DNA from: Chrysaora quinquecirrha | Lineage: Eukaryota > Cnidaria > Scyphozoa > Semaeostomeae > Pelagiidae | Reading direction: 5' to 3' | DNA: 64,000 bases | Assembly: GCA_014526335.1 (NCBI GenBank) | Contig: JACTAT010000032.1 | Location: 1,851,026 to 1,915,025, forward strand | Shown: positions 11,266 through 21,640 of the stretch, one piece after another | Layout of the letters: each line of letters starts with the position of its first letter | Numbering within the stretch: position 1 is the stretch's first letter | Program-made: the position numbers and the translations under genes | The notes under the pieces: generated by a model | Databases searched by the model: none | Told to the model about the DNA's origin: nothing | The model's input: only the letters and a program-made list of their open reading frames with translations

Positions 11266-13506
11266 CTATTGTAGTGAATTATATTTTTCATCATAAGAAT
11301 CATACCCTTCTACTAGTTTATTTTCATTTCCCCAAGGAGAATATAACATAAGTTGTTCTCGATAATAGTTTTCTGGGTCACTTTTCTCATTATAGCGAAC
11401 ACTGCATATGATTCTAGCTTTCTGTCTTCTAACTAGTCTCATTCCAGATGCTAACTGAGCTTCAGTAGCTTCACTTTCATCATCGGAAGGATCATCATCT
11501 CTATTTTCAGCAAAAACATCACGAAATGTTTCATCATCTGAGTCCTTTTGTTTGACATAATTATACCATACTACGTATTCAGGTAAGCATATATGCTGTA
11601 ATGACTTAGGCTGTCTTTGATATCTTTTAACTACATTATCACACTCAATATCAGATGATTCGTCGGGCAGATCCATTATTTGACTTTGACTTTTTACTAA
11701 AAAAGCTCTATCTTCTATGTTTGATGTATTTATAAACTGGAATTCTCTGGATGCTCTTTGTAAAGGCATTTGTAACACTAAGTAAACAGCTTCTTGAGCA
11801 CTAATTTCCATGGCATTTAAGAATTTATTACCAATGTGTCTAATCTGATTTTTGATGTCTTTGTTACCTGATTTCGCCTCTTTGCAAGTGTTTTCAAAAA
11901 GTTTACTCGTTCCTCTTTGTCCTTTCATCATAAATGATAATACATATATTGCACAAGCATATGGATCAATGATAAATTGAATGTCCATATTAGCTTGCCA
12001 TGCCTTTAGCAAATGAACATTGTAATTATTAACTCGAATAGAAGAACAATCTCTTTTCAAAAATACTGTAACTCTGTTCAATCCGGATCTTAAACATAAA
12101 ACATATTCATCAAAGGACATGCCTAATTTAAGTAATAATTCATCAAACGTTATATCTTCGCCATATTTCATTGAATCAAGGCAGTCCTTTACCTTTTTAC
12201 TATTTTCTTTGGTCACATTTAATTCTTTCTCGTTAATTTCATCGTCTTTAAAAGGCTCTGGTATCTTTTTTTGAGGCAAAGGAGCAAGTGGAAAATTGAA
12301 CCTGCCATTTTTTTTTTGTTTTCTTTTACACATCTTAGAATGGTTATGGATTTGGTAGCTGACAACTTTCTCTAATTGAGTTCCCATATTTCTATCACAA
12401 CTTACACGATTGTCAAGGAACTTTTCTATGTCAATATTAATATCATGTCCATACCTTGGTGCATTTTTAATCCAGAAAAATGCATGCATATGTGGTGACC
12501 CTCTTTGCCGAAATTCTACTCTGTAGAAATAATCTACAACTTCTCCAATAGGGTTTGCCTAATTTTTTAATACTTTATGAATAAATAACTGTACCATATG
12601 CTCAAAACGCCTGGCACATGTAACTGGATCTTTCTGAATTAATTCTGATTTCTGCTGCTATGACATGCTATCTATTTCCTCTTTTGTATAATCGATTTCA
12701 TCAATTAATCTTCCTAATAGTGATAGCAAGTGATACCATTTTGTATCTGCAGCAGAAAATGAGCAAAATCAAGTAGGAAATCCTAATTGTCTTATCATAA
12801 ACAAATCTTTTTTGCATTTTTCAAAGTAGGCTGGAGATCCTCAAAAGTTTCTAAACACTCTGAATCCTTCATCCAAATTTATAATGTTTTTAATAGAATC
12901 ATTAGTTTTAAAATCTTTTGCTGTGTAGGTTTTTCCTTTTTTCTTACATTTTCTTGGTTGCTGCCGTATCTTGTATATTCTTAATCTGTAATTTTTCCAA
13001 GTTATATAAGATGTTTGGTACTGACTGAGCAACTCTACGGTCTTTAGATCTGAGTTCCCATTTACAAATATCACTATAATGTACTGGAACAATTCTATCT
13101 TTATCGTCGCATCGTGTTTTCCCACAGTAAATTGTTGGAAATGATAGATATTCTGAATTTGTATCATGAAATATGGTTGATTACCTTCACCAGGTGCAAA
13201 TGTTAATAACTGATCTGCAAAATCATTAGGATCAGATGGTTGAAGCAGTGTATCAGTTGTACCACTGGGTTGTTCCTCAATTTCGTCCCATTCATCATCA
13301 CTATCAACATAATCACTAGAAGCAGTCATCTCATTTTGAGCGGCATTTTCTTCATTCTGATTACTGATTTGTTCTGTATCCCTTTTATTTTTAAAAATCA
13401 CATGATCTTCATTCTCATCAACATCGATTTCATATCTTTGTGGATCAAGTTGACATAGATTGTCAAGCCATTCATTTGAAAGATTGATACCTTCATCCTT
13501 ATACAA
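11266..13506 (-). pseudogene. Helitron HUH Rep endonuclease
   Basis: On minus, the Helitron N-terminal block (contains 'TFAPGEGNQPYFMIQ') occupies 13506-12841. A broken stretch then leads to 'RVEFRQRGSPHMHAFFW', with the HUH pair His-Met-His at 12484-12492. The open frame 12489-11266 carries 'PYACAIYVLSFMMKG', the nicking-tyrosine region. Related elements as I recall them have Tyr-x3-Tyr here; this copy has Phe in the second place. The protein would nick and join strands in rolling-circle transposition. Several stops lie between 12840 and 12490. Confidence 0.75.
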
Positions 13507-13536
13507 ATTATTTGTTCATGTAAGATAATTTGCAGC

Positions 13537-13818
13537 TTATAACACTTTATATGGTCTTATTGTTTGATACATGTAATGTTCTTTATAATTTTTTCGTCTT
13601 TTCAACTTAATAGAAATAGTTTGTGATTCATTAACAGGCCCTGGCATCAAGCTTACAGTAGTATTAACATCTGCTGGAATATTCACTACATTTAAATGTA
13701 TACTCAACTGGCGTCCTCTCGGTAATTCTCGTATCTGCATAAATGGAATACGTGGTGCTATAAGCCTTTCTTCTAATGCATTAAGATTTAAAGCATCTGG
13801 CATTTCAGGAAATGACAT
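13537..13818 (-). pseudogene. Helitron polyprotein N-terminal block
   Basis: This 93-codon open segment contains 'LEERLIAPRIPFMQIRELP', a motif I recognise from upstream of the Rep domain in many Helitron polyproteins. It is in the same frame as the Rep and ends at a stop at 13537-13539. In an intact element it would be continuous with the Rep. Confidence 0.65.
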
Positions 13819-14149
13819 ACCATTAACTTTTGTAAAATTGGAATTTTACCTTTCTTCAAGTTATTATCACATGTTCTACATATGCATTCTTTGTTATCTA
13901 CACTTTCTGAATTAGTAATTAATAGATTACCTGGCATTTCTGTAAGATTGTATGAATTTTCCTTACATTCAAGGACAGATGATTAATACCCTAACTGATC
14001 ACAACATGTGCAAACATATTCTGGTCCTTGTTGTAATGAAGTTTGAAAGTCATCAATAATTTTCACCATATTTCTATTTCTAGCAATTAATGAAGTTTGT
14101 GCTTTTCTTACATTCGAGTGTTTTCTCTTAAATACTTTTTTTTCTGATT

Positions 14150-14700
14150 CATAATCTTAACGTGTCCTGGATTTCTTGCTTTATACTCCTGTTTACTTTT
14201 CTTCAGAACTGCTCTATAGTGTTCAGGGTCTTTTGCTTTATATTGATTTTTACTTTTCGTTGAAATTTCTTTGTAATGTTGAGGGTCTTTTGCTTTATAT
14301 TGATTTTTACTTTTCGTTAAGATTTCTTTGTAATGTTGAGGGTCTTTTTCTTTCTATCGATTTTTACTTTTCGTTAAAATTTCTTTGTAATGTTGAGGGT
14401 CTTTTGCTTTATATTGATTTTTACTTTTTGTTAAGATTTCGTTGTAATGTTCTGGATCTTTTGCCTTATACAGATTTCTACTTTTTGTACAAATTTCTTT
14501 ATAACTTTTAAGGTTCTTTGCTTTGTACTGATGTTGGATTCTGGTTGAAATTTCTTTGTAATGGTGAGGGTTCCTAGCTTTATATCTAGTCATTATTTTT
14601 CTTTAATCAATTTGTAACGCTGAAGGTTTTTTGCTTTATATCTATTGCTAATTTCTTTTGAAATTTTGCTAAATCGTACTGCGTTCTTTGTTTGATATCG
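14150..14700 (-). repeat. 57-bp coding tandem repeat (19-residue units) in Helitron
   Basis: About eight to nine copies of a 57-bp unit encode variants of 'YKAKDPQHYKEILTKSKNQ' on minus. Units are mostly in register despite one stop near 14356. The repeat is basic and probably helical. It lies between the OTU domain and the Rep blocks. Its role is unknown; a nucleic-acid-binding spacer is a guess. Confidence 0.75.
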
Positions 14701-14746
14701 CTTATTTCTTTCACGGGTCAATCGCCTTCCATTCTCTAAAATCACA

Positions 14747-15376
14747 TTATTTTTTTTCTAACAATTTCTGCTTTTGAGCCTTCCTCATATAATTTCTCAT
14801 GTAAAGGTTTCTTTTCTGCTTCTTAGCATCAGAACAAGCAGCATTAGGGTCAGGGAAATTTCTCTCTCGTTTCACAATGAAAACCTCATAATTTTCCAAT
14901 GGTGGCAATTCTGTTCTTAATGGTATCGTTGATACGTAATGCATCTCATCTATATGTACGATATATATTGAAGGACTATTATAAGGAAAGTTTACTGGCT
15001 GTATTACAGTATATGGTGCAAATCTTTCATTTGATTCAATTATATTAATTGTGATATTAAATGCATCTGAAACAGCCTGGACTATCAATGCGTCAGACCA
15101 TGTTCCTAATGTTGTCATGCTATTGATATAATCTATCAAAGAGCTGTGTAAATTCGCCCCTATGAATCTTTCTGGATTTTCTATTAGATACTGTACTCCT
15201 CAGCTTCTAATATATTGATGATATGATGAATCATTATATAACTGGTGCGAAACAGCTCTAAAGAAGCAATCACCTTCTCCTCCAACATCTAGCTGCTCTG
15301 TACCAACCTGTGCTAATCTTTGTTGAAATACAGTAGGCATATTTATGGTAGCTTTATCAAGTATCTGGAATGATTC
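14747..15376 (-). pseudogene. OTU-like cysteine protease domain of the Helitron
   Basis: On minus, 'GGEGDCFFRAVSHQLY' carries the OTU Asp and catalytic Cys. After a TGA at about 15200, the same frame continues with 'GTWSDALIVQAVSDAF' and 'HIDEMHYVSTIPL', which holds the expected His. OTU proteases are deubiquitinase-like. The second half, 15139-14747, is open. The domain sits directly after the 2A-like motif, so it would have been the start of the separated downstream protein. Confidence 0.75.
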
Positions 15377-15430
15377 AGGGCCTGGATTAAATTCTACATC
15401 ACGAGATAATATAATCAACATATATAGAAA
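15377..15430 (-). other. 2A-like ribosome-skipping motif
   Basis: On minus, the frame reads 'LIILSRDVEFNPGP', ending at 15377. This matches the 2A consensus D-V/I-E-x-N-P-G-P with a hydrophobic run just upstream. 2A sequences make the ribosome skip the final Gly-Pro bond and release two proteins. They are known from non-LTR retrotransposons and viruses. Here the motif would separate a ~90-residue leader from the OTU-containing product. Confidence 0.7.
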
Positions 15431-15688
15431 TCTCAAGTAATGTTCATTTGATGGCAATATCATGAAAAATCTTAGTAATAAATAATGAAATGTTTTGTAA
15501 AAGAATACAATTTCCATAACATAATTTTCCTTTTCAATATTTTGTTGTATAATATTTCTCAATAATACCTGGCCAGCTAAGCCCTCACATTCTACCCACA
15601 TAGGGCAGCAGGTCTTTTCACAAAAGACCGAAGCCCGGTTAGGGTGGGCATTGTAAGTGAAGGCTGGGCGATGCTGGAGTCTGTCCAT
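15400..15688 (-). CDS. Leader peptide upstream of the 2A-like motif
   Basis: The frame opens at an ATG at 15688 and runs about 95 residues into the 2A-like motif. It has a Cys-containing stretch ('CEKTCCPMWVECEG') and then hydrophobic stretches ('FFYKTFHYLLLRFFMIL'), so it could be membrane-associated or act as a signal. No domain was recognised. There is no stop within this section. Confidence 0.4.
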
Positions 15689-15700
15689 TCAATCTCCTAG

Positions 15701-16720
15701 CATTTTGCCTTCCAAGTCAAGGCCAAACTAAAGTTCAAAACACGAGTCAAAAGAGCACAGAAGCAGTATTTCATACGCCTATGAAAATAAATAATCGTGA
15801 AATGAAATGAAGCAACAATTAATTCTAAATAAAATTTCTTACAGCAGTAACACCATACAGTACTTAATACTTCGTTTCTTCAAAAGGTCAAGATGACAAC
15901 TTCTCCACCACCAACAGTTAGCAAAACCGGATAAAATCTATCATTTTATCTCCGTGAATTTCATACATTTTATTGTTTTTCTCAATCTCAAGTTACTTTC
16001 CTCAATTTTTTTCAATTTTATTTCAATTTCATGTCTATGTTTTGTCAATCTCATCTCGGGTACCGCCACAAAATGGCGAGCCTCCCGAGGAAAGGATACA
16101 GCAATGCACAAGTGCATCTCCTCACATTGTCGCTTGCGAGTCAAGGTAAAAGTCAAAGGATCATTCATTTCTTCACCTCTGTATAATTTGTTTAGCAATC
16201 CTCTTTGTGAAATGTCAGCTCTAGTTACTGTAGTAGATAACACACGCAGCTGTTTAATGCAATCTATCTGTATTTAAAGTCCAGCTTGATTCAGCAAATA
16301 GCAAAGAAAAATGATTGCACAGTGTTTTACACTGACAAGGATAACAGTGAAAACAAATTTGCAACACCATCAGAGTACCTTTCAGTCTTTTCAAATTCAA
16401 AGTTCAGAATTTATTTTTTTTATTTTCTTTTCAAACAGGTAAACTTTGTACTTTTCTTCGTTCCTGTTTGACACAAAAAGAAAAAAAGTGTCGAGAATTT
16501 TCTCAAATAAGAGCAAAGTGCAAGTTGATAACCTACAACCTACAATAATCTATAATAGCCTTGTCTTAATAAATGTATTATTTTACAGTTTATTTCTAAT
16601 TTTGTTGCAAATGAATCTCTCTTTTTAGGAGAGAAAAAAACACTCACCTTCTCAGAAACTTGATTTTTCCATAAGTGATTGGAAATTAGCATTTTGGTAG
16701 CAATTTAATTTTTACTGCGC
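15701..16720. other. Intergenic, one unassigned small frame
   Basis: No recognised gene. A 100-codon frame on minus (16243-15941) encodes a basic, partly coiled-coil protein ('IEIKLKKIEESNLRLRKTI'), but nothing else supports it. The rest is AT-rich. A run of C lies at about 16729-16742. Confidence 0.35.
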
Positions 16721-16857
16721 CACAACTCCCCCCCCCCCCCCCATCTTTACACGAAAATACCTTGTGGAATAAAAACTTCGAGAAGCTTCTGATCCCAAGG
16801 AAGGCACATATCAGTGAATTTGGCACCCTTTTACGCAACACAATTCATTATCATTAA

Positions 16858-16868
16858 TGTCATCATGG

Positions 16869-16904
<36 letters not shown>

Positions 16905-16911
16905 CCATCAC

Positions 16912-16942
<31 letters not shown>
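16858..16942. repeat. (ATC)n microsatellite
   Basis: A nearly pure CAT/ATC trinucleotide run with one short CACCATCACC interruption. Minus-strand translation gives a poly-Asp frame that I do not regard as a gene. Confidence 0.95.
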
Positions 16943-17289
16943 TTTATCCTCATCTATAGCCATCATGGTATTGGCTGACCTCGATGTTGAGCCAAAATAT
17001 ATTCTTAAATTGTTCTCAAGCTGAAGTCTCCATCCCTGAACCATTGCTCAGGATTCTAGATTCATGTAACATTTAATGATATACTTAAATTACATGTTGA
17101 AGTAACACTTGTTTTGAATTAAAATTAATACCGGAGAAGCACTAAATGACTCAAAAGAAATCAAAAAAAACTCTGACGTATAAAAGATCTTAATGTTGGT
17201 GAAGTTTGAGCCTGGCTATTATTTTTAATTCATTCTTAAATTTTAGCAGTTTTGAGCCTGAATATTCTTCTAAAGTACATTCTTATAAA

Positions 17290-18300
17290 AAGAAGTATCC
17301 ATCAGTTCTAAGGAGCATAACAGAGACTTATGTTTTGAGTTCAAGAGTCCTCTCAACAACAACTTAGTCATGTCTCACCAAATGTCCCAGTAAAGATTTC
17401 CATAACGCAGATATGCTGACTCTCATTATCTCAGGATTTTCCCTCTTAAATATCTCATTAAATAACATCCACAATATTCTGATAACTACACAAAATAAAT
17501 AAAAAATTTGGCAACAATATCCACAACGCAACTGGCGATCCCACTCTGCACCATAAGTCTTTTATGCAAACGACTTCCTGAATTTTCTGATTGAACAAAA
17601 AATATAATAATGTAATTAAGATTACTTCTGGCAAATAATTGACGACAATAAATCACTTACTTGTTAACCAATTCCGTAATTGCTGCTCATTCGCAAACCA
17701 AGCCACGTCCACAACTACAATCATTAAGGCCGTTTTCATCATGATTTTTATGATCAACCGTCATCATCATCATCATCAAAATCATTATTGTCATTATCAA
17801 TATCATACATGATCATCATGATCATCATGATCATCATATCAACATCATCATCATCATCATCAACATGATCATGATAATCAGTATAATCATCACCATCGCA
17901 ACAATCATCATTATGCCATCTGATCATTATCATTGTTATCATCATCATGATCATCACCATCATTCATTACTACTATGATATTAACAACCTATCAGTTCTG
18001 AGGAGCAACACGTCTCTATGAATGTCTGCTCTCGGGATTTTCTATATCTAATTTTGCAATAAAAACACTGAATATCCTGAAAACGACCAACTCAAAATAA
18101 ATATAAAATTTTGCAAAAATAACCAGAACGCAACAAAGGATTCCATTTTGCATGATAAATCTAATTATGCAAATGGCTTTGAGAATTTTCTGATTGCACG
18201 AAAAAATCTAATTATCTAAATAAGAACTTGGAAAACTTCTGCCAAATATTCTCAAATTGCTACTCATTCTCAAATAATTGGTTTTCATGATGACCAATGA
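17290..18300. repeat. Diverged tandem duplication with an (ATC)n spacer
   Basis: The segment from about 17300 to 17640 matches the segment from about 17990 to 18270 in order: 'CAGTTCT-AGGAGCA', 'CAGGATTTTC'-like, then 'AACGCAAC' and 'GAATTTTCTGATTG-AC'. Between them lies a second ATC/ATG-rich tract at about 17758-17965. No coding sequence was seen. Confidence 0.6.
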
Positions 18301-18344
18301 CGGTGACTTCAGAGTTTACTTCCTCATACTTGTGGCTTATCTAT

Positions 18345-19093
18345 TGTTACGCGAAAAGCGTCTGTGTGTCTATACATACATACATACATACTATATAGCT
18401 ACATGCGTTCTGCAAACACCCTCTCCTTATGTCCTTTGGACATAAATGTCCTCCCGACATAAAAATGAAATGAATCTTGTTGTAAATACAAAGCTATCCG
18501 TACGAAGCTACACGTGAAATCGATGAAAGTATTCTGCACGTGCACATTTGCACACTCATGCATCAAATTCTAAACAAAAATATTGCCTCAAAAACTGAAA
18601 CTTTAGAGGAAGACTAATCGTATTGGTTGATTTTTTGTAATAATCACAATTTAATAATGTTTGGCGAACCCTGTGCTTTGTTGGTTTTTTGATGGTATAA
18701 GATGTAATGTAACCATGCTGTTAGGGTTTCTTTGGAGACTTAATAGACAAATAAGCTTATGCTGTTTAGTTGCTGTTGGATTTGAAGAATATATTAAATG
18801 GACGAGTAAAGTATAAAGTATAAGTGAAGTGAAGTATTGGCGTTGTTTTCTTGTCGTTGTCTCAAGCAGCCGTTGCCGATTAATGCTAAAATTGCCGTTG
18901 AAGTTGCCGCTGAAGTTGCCATTTGCCACTGAGGTCGTAAGTCCGAATTTGATATTATATATTTTTGTCGTTGAAGAAGAAGCCGCTGTTGGTTTTAGGT
19001 CATTCGTTATTCCCGTTATTATTTTAAGTCTAAATTACTCCTTTGATCGTTACTCACGCAACTTGTTACGCCACACCAGTGGGTGATTTAACA
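18345..19093 (+). mobile_element. Possible 5' LTR of a Gypsy-like element
   Basis: The candidate starts TGTTACGCG and ends GATTTAACA, giving TGTTA...TAACA inverted ends over 749 bp. It contains a (TACA)n run near 18375, TATA-like AT-rich sequence near 18790 and a short TTGCCGYTGAAG-type repeat near 18890-18930. A gag relic lies ~700 bp downstream. No second LTR was found in the window, so this is tentative. Confidence 0.4.
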
Positions 19094-19094
19094 C

Positions 19095-19112
19095 TGGTAC
19101 CCCGGTGTGAAG
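19095..19112 (+). promoter_or_regulatory. Possible primer-binding site
   Basis: TGGTACCCCGGTGTGAAG lies 1 nt after the candidate LTR end. It begins TGG as expected for pairing to a tRNA CCA end. I could not name the tRNA. Confidence 0.3.
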
Positions 19113-19597
19113 AAAGCTCGCCAGGAAGAATATAAAATGTTGCGATATTTAACTATATTGGTTTTGAATTAATATTGAACTTATCGTCTACATATATCCA
19201 GTTATCAGCCGTACACATTTTTTTTAAATTAGCAACTGGTCAATAAGCAACTAAGGGCTGAGATTGCTCAAATTTTGATCGAAATGGCTTTCTTTATACA
19301 ATACATCATTACAAACTTGTCAATTACATTGAAAGGAGTCAAGAAATGAGTTTTTAGGAGCTACCCAGTCATTCTGTGGGAGCTGAAAGACCAGATACTT
19401 CGAGGGCTGGAATGAAAGTCCAGTTGCATAAAAGTTAATAACAGTTTGTCAAGTCAAGAAACTTTTTACATTTTACTGTTTTACGCAGAAGTGTGTACAT
19501 TTGGCAACAGGTAAGTAATTTGAACAAAGTCGCGTCACATTCATAACAATCAATCAGTTTTACTGTTCAAGAAATAAATGAGACAATCAAACTTACC

Positions 19598-19773
19598 TTC
19601 TCTAATTTCGTTATCCTGTTTATGTTGCGTGACCCTTGATTGACGTTTAATCTTAACAACAAATCTTCGTTAGAAACTTGATGCCTGGGGACACATTCTT
19701 TTGAGATCAGAATTGCTACAGCATTATTTTGCTCCAATTTATCTGCGTAGAGCTTAAACAAAAACTTAGGCAT
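19598..19773 (-). CDS. Possible small first exon, unknown protein
   Basis: On minus, an ATG at 19773 opens a clean frame of about 58 codons ('MPKFLFKLYADKLEQNNA...') that meets a consensus donor, GAGAAG|GTAAGT, near 19598. No downstream exon was identified, and it lies inside the leader of the Gypsy-like element. It may be chance. Confidence 0.25.
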
Positions 19774-19799
19774 ATTGCCTTACTGAATTCAACCGTAAC

Positions 19800-20770
19800 A
19801 TGGCTCTAATAGAACCAACAGTAAGCAATTTGCAAACTCAATTAACTGTTCTCCAAACAGCGCTTGTTGGTATCTCCAATTCGGGTTTGTTCAAGCATCC
19901 AATGTTTAGTGGCCCCCAAAATGAAGATGTAAACCAGTGGGTTACGAAATTCGATAGACTTTCAAAATGCTATAATTGGTCAAATGCAAAAAAACTTGGC
20001 GCCCTCCCTCTGCTATTGAGTGGCTCTGCACTAGCTTGGTATCAAACGCTGCCTTTGGAAACATCCAATGATTTCTGAGCCATTATTGAGTAGTTGAAAA
20101 ATAGATTTGGTGCCCAAAGCTTCATTCGTCGCCAACAGCTTTATTCCAGTAGGCAAAGCCCAAACGAGCCTTTGTCAATATATACTGAGGATAGCAAATG
20201 CAAATGTCAGAGATTATATCTTTTCAACATGGATATGATGAATGTCCCCATCAATGGCCAAACTGATGATATAAAAAATCATGTTATGTTGAACTAGCCC
20301 AAGTCTTTTGCTAAGGCTGATAATTTAGCTGCTCTCAGCATATCTGCAGGGACTCAACTCCTGTAACAAATGCTCAAGGTCTGGTTCAAGCCCAATGTAA
20401 AATGGAACTAGAGGGGCACTTTATTTGACTTATGTCTTTGGTTTCACAAAGGGGACAAGAGTTAAATCTCCTCCATCTATTCAAACATTAGAAACAGAAA
20501 TATTTGCTCAGTCGAGGCCTAATCCTTCAAATAATCCGTTTTTCCAATTACCAGCATCTGAACCCGTACCTCAAGCCACAAGTAATTTCGGCAAGCATGA
20601 CTTGAAAAATGAGCTAATCGCTGCAATTGATGCCCGACTTTCAAAAAACTAATTTCAGAAAAAGTTAGGAAACCAACGACGATTTTCTATTGGTTATGCA
20701 GGTGGAAGAAGCCTCAGAACAACCGATGGCCAGCCAATTTGCAATGCTTGTCCAAGAGTAGGTTATGTTG
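19800..20770 (+). pseudogene. Gypsy-type gag relic
   Basis: The ATG at 19800 opens a frame with the retrotransposon-gag core: 'MFSGPQNEDVNQWVTKFDRL' and then 'LLSGSALAWYQTLP', and, after stops at about 20077 and 20092, 'LKNRFGAQSFIRRQQLY'. Further frames lead to 'CNACPRVGYVARFV' near 20740, a zinc knuckle whose His is now Tyr and whose last Cys is lost. Many stops and shifts follow. Gag would form the particle core. No pol was found downstream. Confidence 0.65.
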
Positions 20771-20950
20771 CTCGTTTTGTAATTTTTGGCCACAATTTTA
20801 TGCCCCTCAGTATTTGAGCAGATATTCACATCAGCCATTTCAACCTCAATATCAACAAGCAGCAGCGTACCAGCCTTCATTTCAGCAGCCTCGGTTTCAT
20901 CGCAAGACTCCAAATCTGCAACCTCACTTACAAAATCAACGAAGGTTTAA

Positions 20951-21070
20951 ACCAGATACTGTATTAAACATGATAGTCACCACTTATCATGACAAGCCTT
21001 TGATATTTACGGAGTTTTTTGAAAAAGAGTCTTCAGCACCTATTGCCAAATGCTTTCCGAGCTATTCTAG
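20951..21070 (+). repeat. Dispersed SINE-like repeat, copy 2
   Basis: Matches minus-strand 5300-5205, best over the first ~65 bp (GTATTAAACATGATAGTCAC... GACAAGCCTTT). It interrupts or ends the gag relic. Confidence 0.5.
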
Positions 21071-21299
21071 AAAGATTGGTTCGAGTAGAATTGTAACATG
21101 CTCTTATTTTCAAATTGTAAGTCACACTCTGATGAAAACCGATTTTGTCACAGTCGCTCTGCCCCTGTGGGCAGTGGAGTGATTTTCCGACTTCCCCCTG
21201 CTCTGCTGCCTATGGGGTATAATAACTTTAAGTTTCAGTTGAAAAATGAAAGAATGATATTTAGACCAAGATTAACACAGAGTAACACTAATATTAATA

Positions 21300-21530
21300 T
21301 GGAGTTCAAGATTTATTAAGATTAAGATTAAGATTGACATTAAGATTAAGATTAAGACCAAGATTAAGAATGAAATTAAGAGTAAGATTCTGATTAAGAT
21401 TAACACTTAGATTAAGATTTAAGTTAAGAATCCAATTCAGGTAGAAATTAGGATTAAGATTCCATTTAAGTTGATGACTAAGATTAAGACAAGACTAACA
21501 TTAAGATTAAGATCAAGATTTAAATTGGCA
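21300..21530. repeat. Degenerate AAGATT/TTAAGA hexamer array
   Basis: About 35-40 imperfect copies of ATTAAG, with frequent substitutions (AACATT, AAGACC, AAGTT). The array is purine-rich on plus and non-coding. Confidence 0.8.
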
Positions 21531-21544
21531 GCAAATATAGCCAC

Positions 21545-21640
21545 CTCAATGCACAGTGCCTTTTAGGTGGAAGTTGCTATTGGCGGAGTTCATTGGAGAC
21601 GGTGGTCCCCTGAGGCAGTGGTCTTACACAGGCAAGGGCT
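21545..21640. repeat. Dispersed repeat R39, copy 1
   Basis: About 95 bp related to 39345-39412 and 39615-39695. Shared blocks are CAAT-CACAG-CCTT, GG-GGA-GTTG-TAT and GAGGCAGTGGTC-ACACA-CAAGGGCT. It overlaps the 3' end of the minus-strand gene at 21577. Confidence 0.5.

Larger units (their letters stand above)
9027..15700 (-). mobile_element. Helitron of the Helentron type (2A-OTU-Rep-Hel-EN)
   Basis: Reading minus from 15,688 to 9,027 gives, in order, a leader with a 2A-like motif, an OTU protease, a repeat-rich segment, Helitron N-terminal blocks, an HUH Rep, a PIF1-family helicase and an AP-endonuclease-like fragment. Rep-Hel plus EN is the layout known for Helentrons; OTU domains also occur in Helitron proteins. 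Stops and frameshifts in every section make it non-autonomous now. I could not identify the terminal sequences. The 3' side of the endonuclease is cut by the LINE. Confidence 0.8.

Noticed and set aside
14176..14511. Plus-strand ORF with a repeated FYFSLKFLCNVEG unit
   Set aside because: Antisense shadow of the 57-bp repeat that encodes the basic Helitron repeat on minus.
9027..15700. Host PIF1 helicase or deubiquitinase genes
   Set aside because: The helicase and OTU domains lie in order with an HUH Rep and an endonuclease in one decayed minus-strand unit, so they belong to a Helitron.
16811..17044. Poly-Asp minus-strand ORF
   Set aside because: It is the translation of an ATC microsatellite and has no other support.
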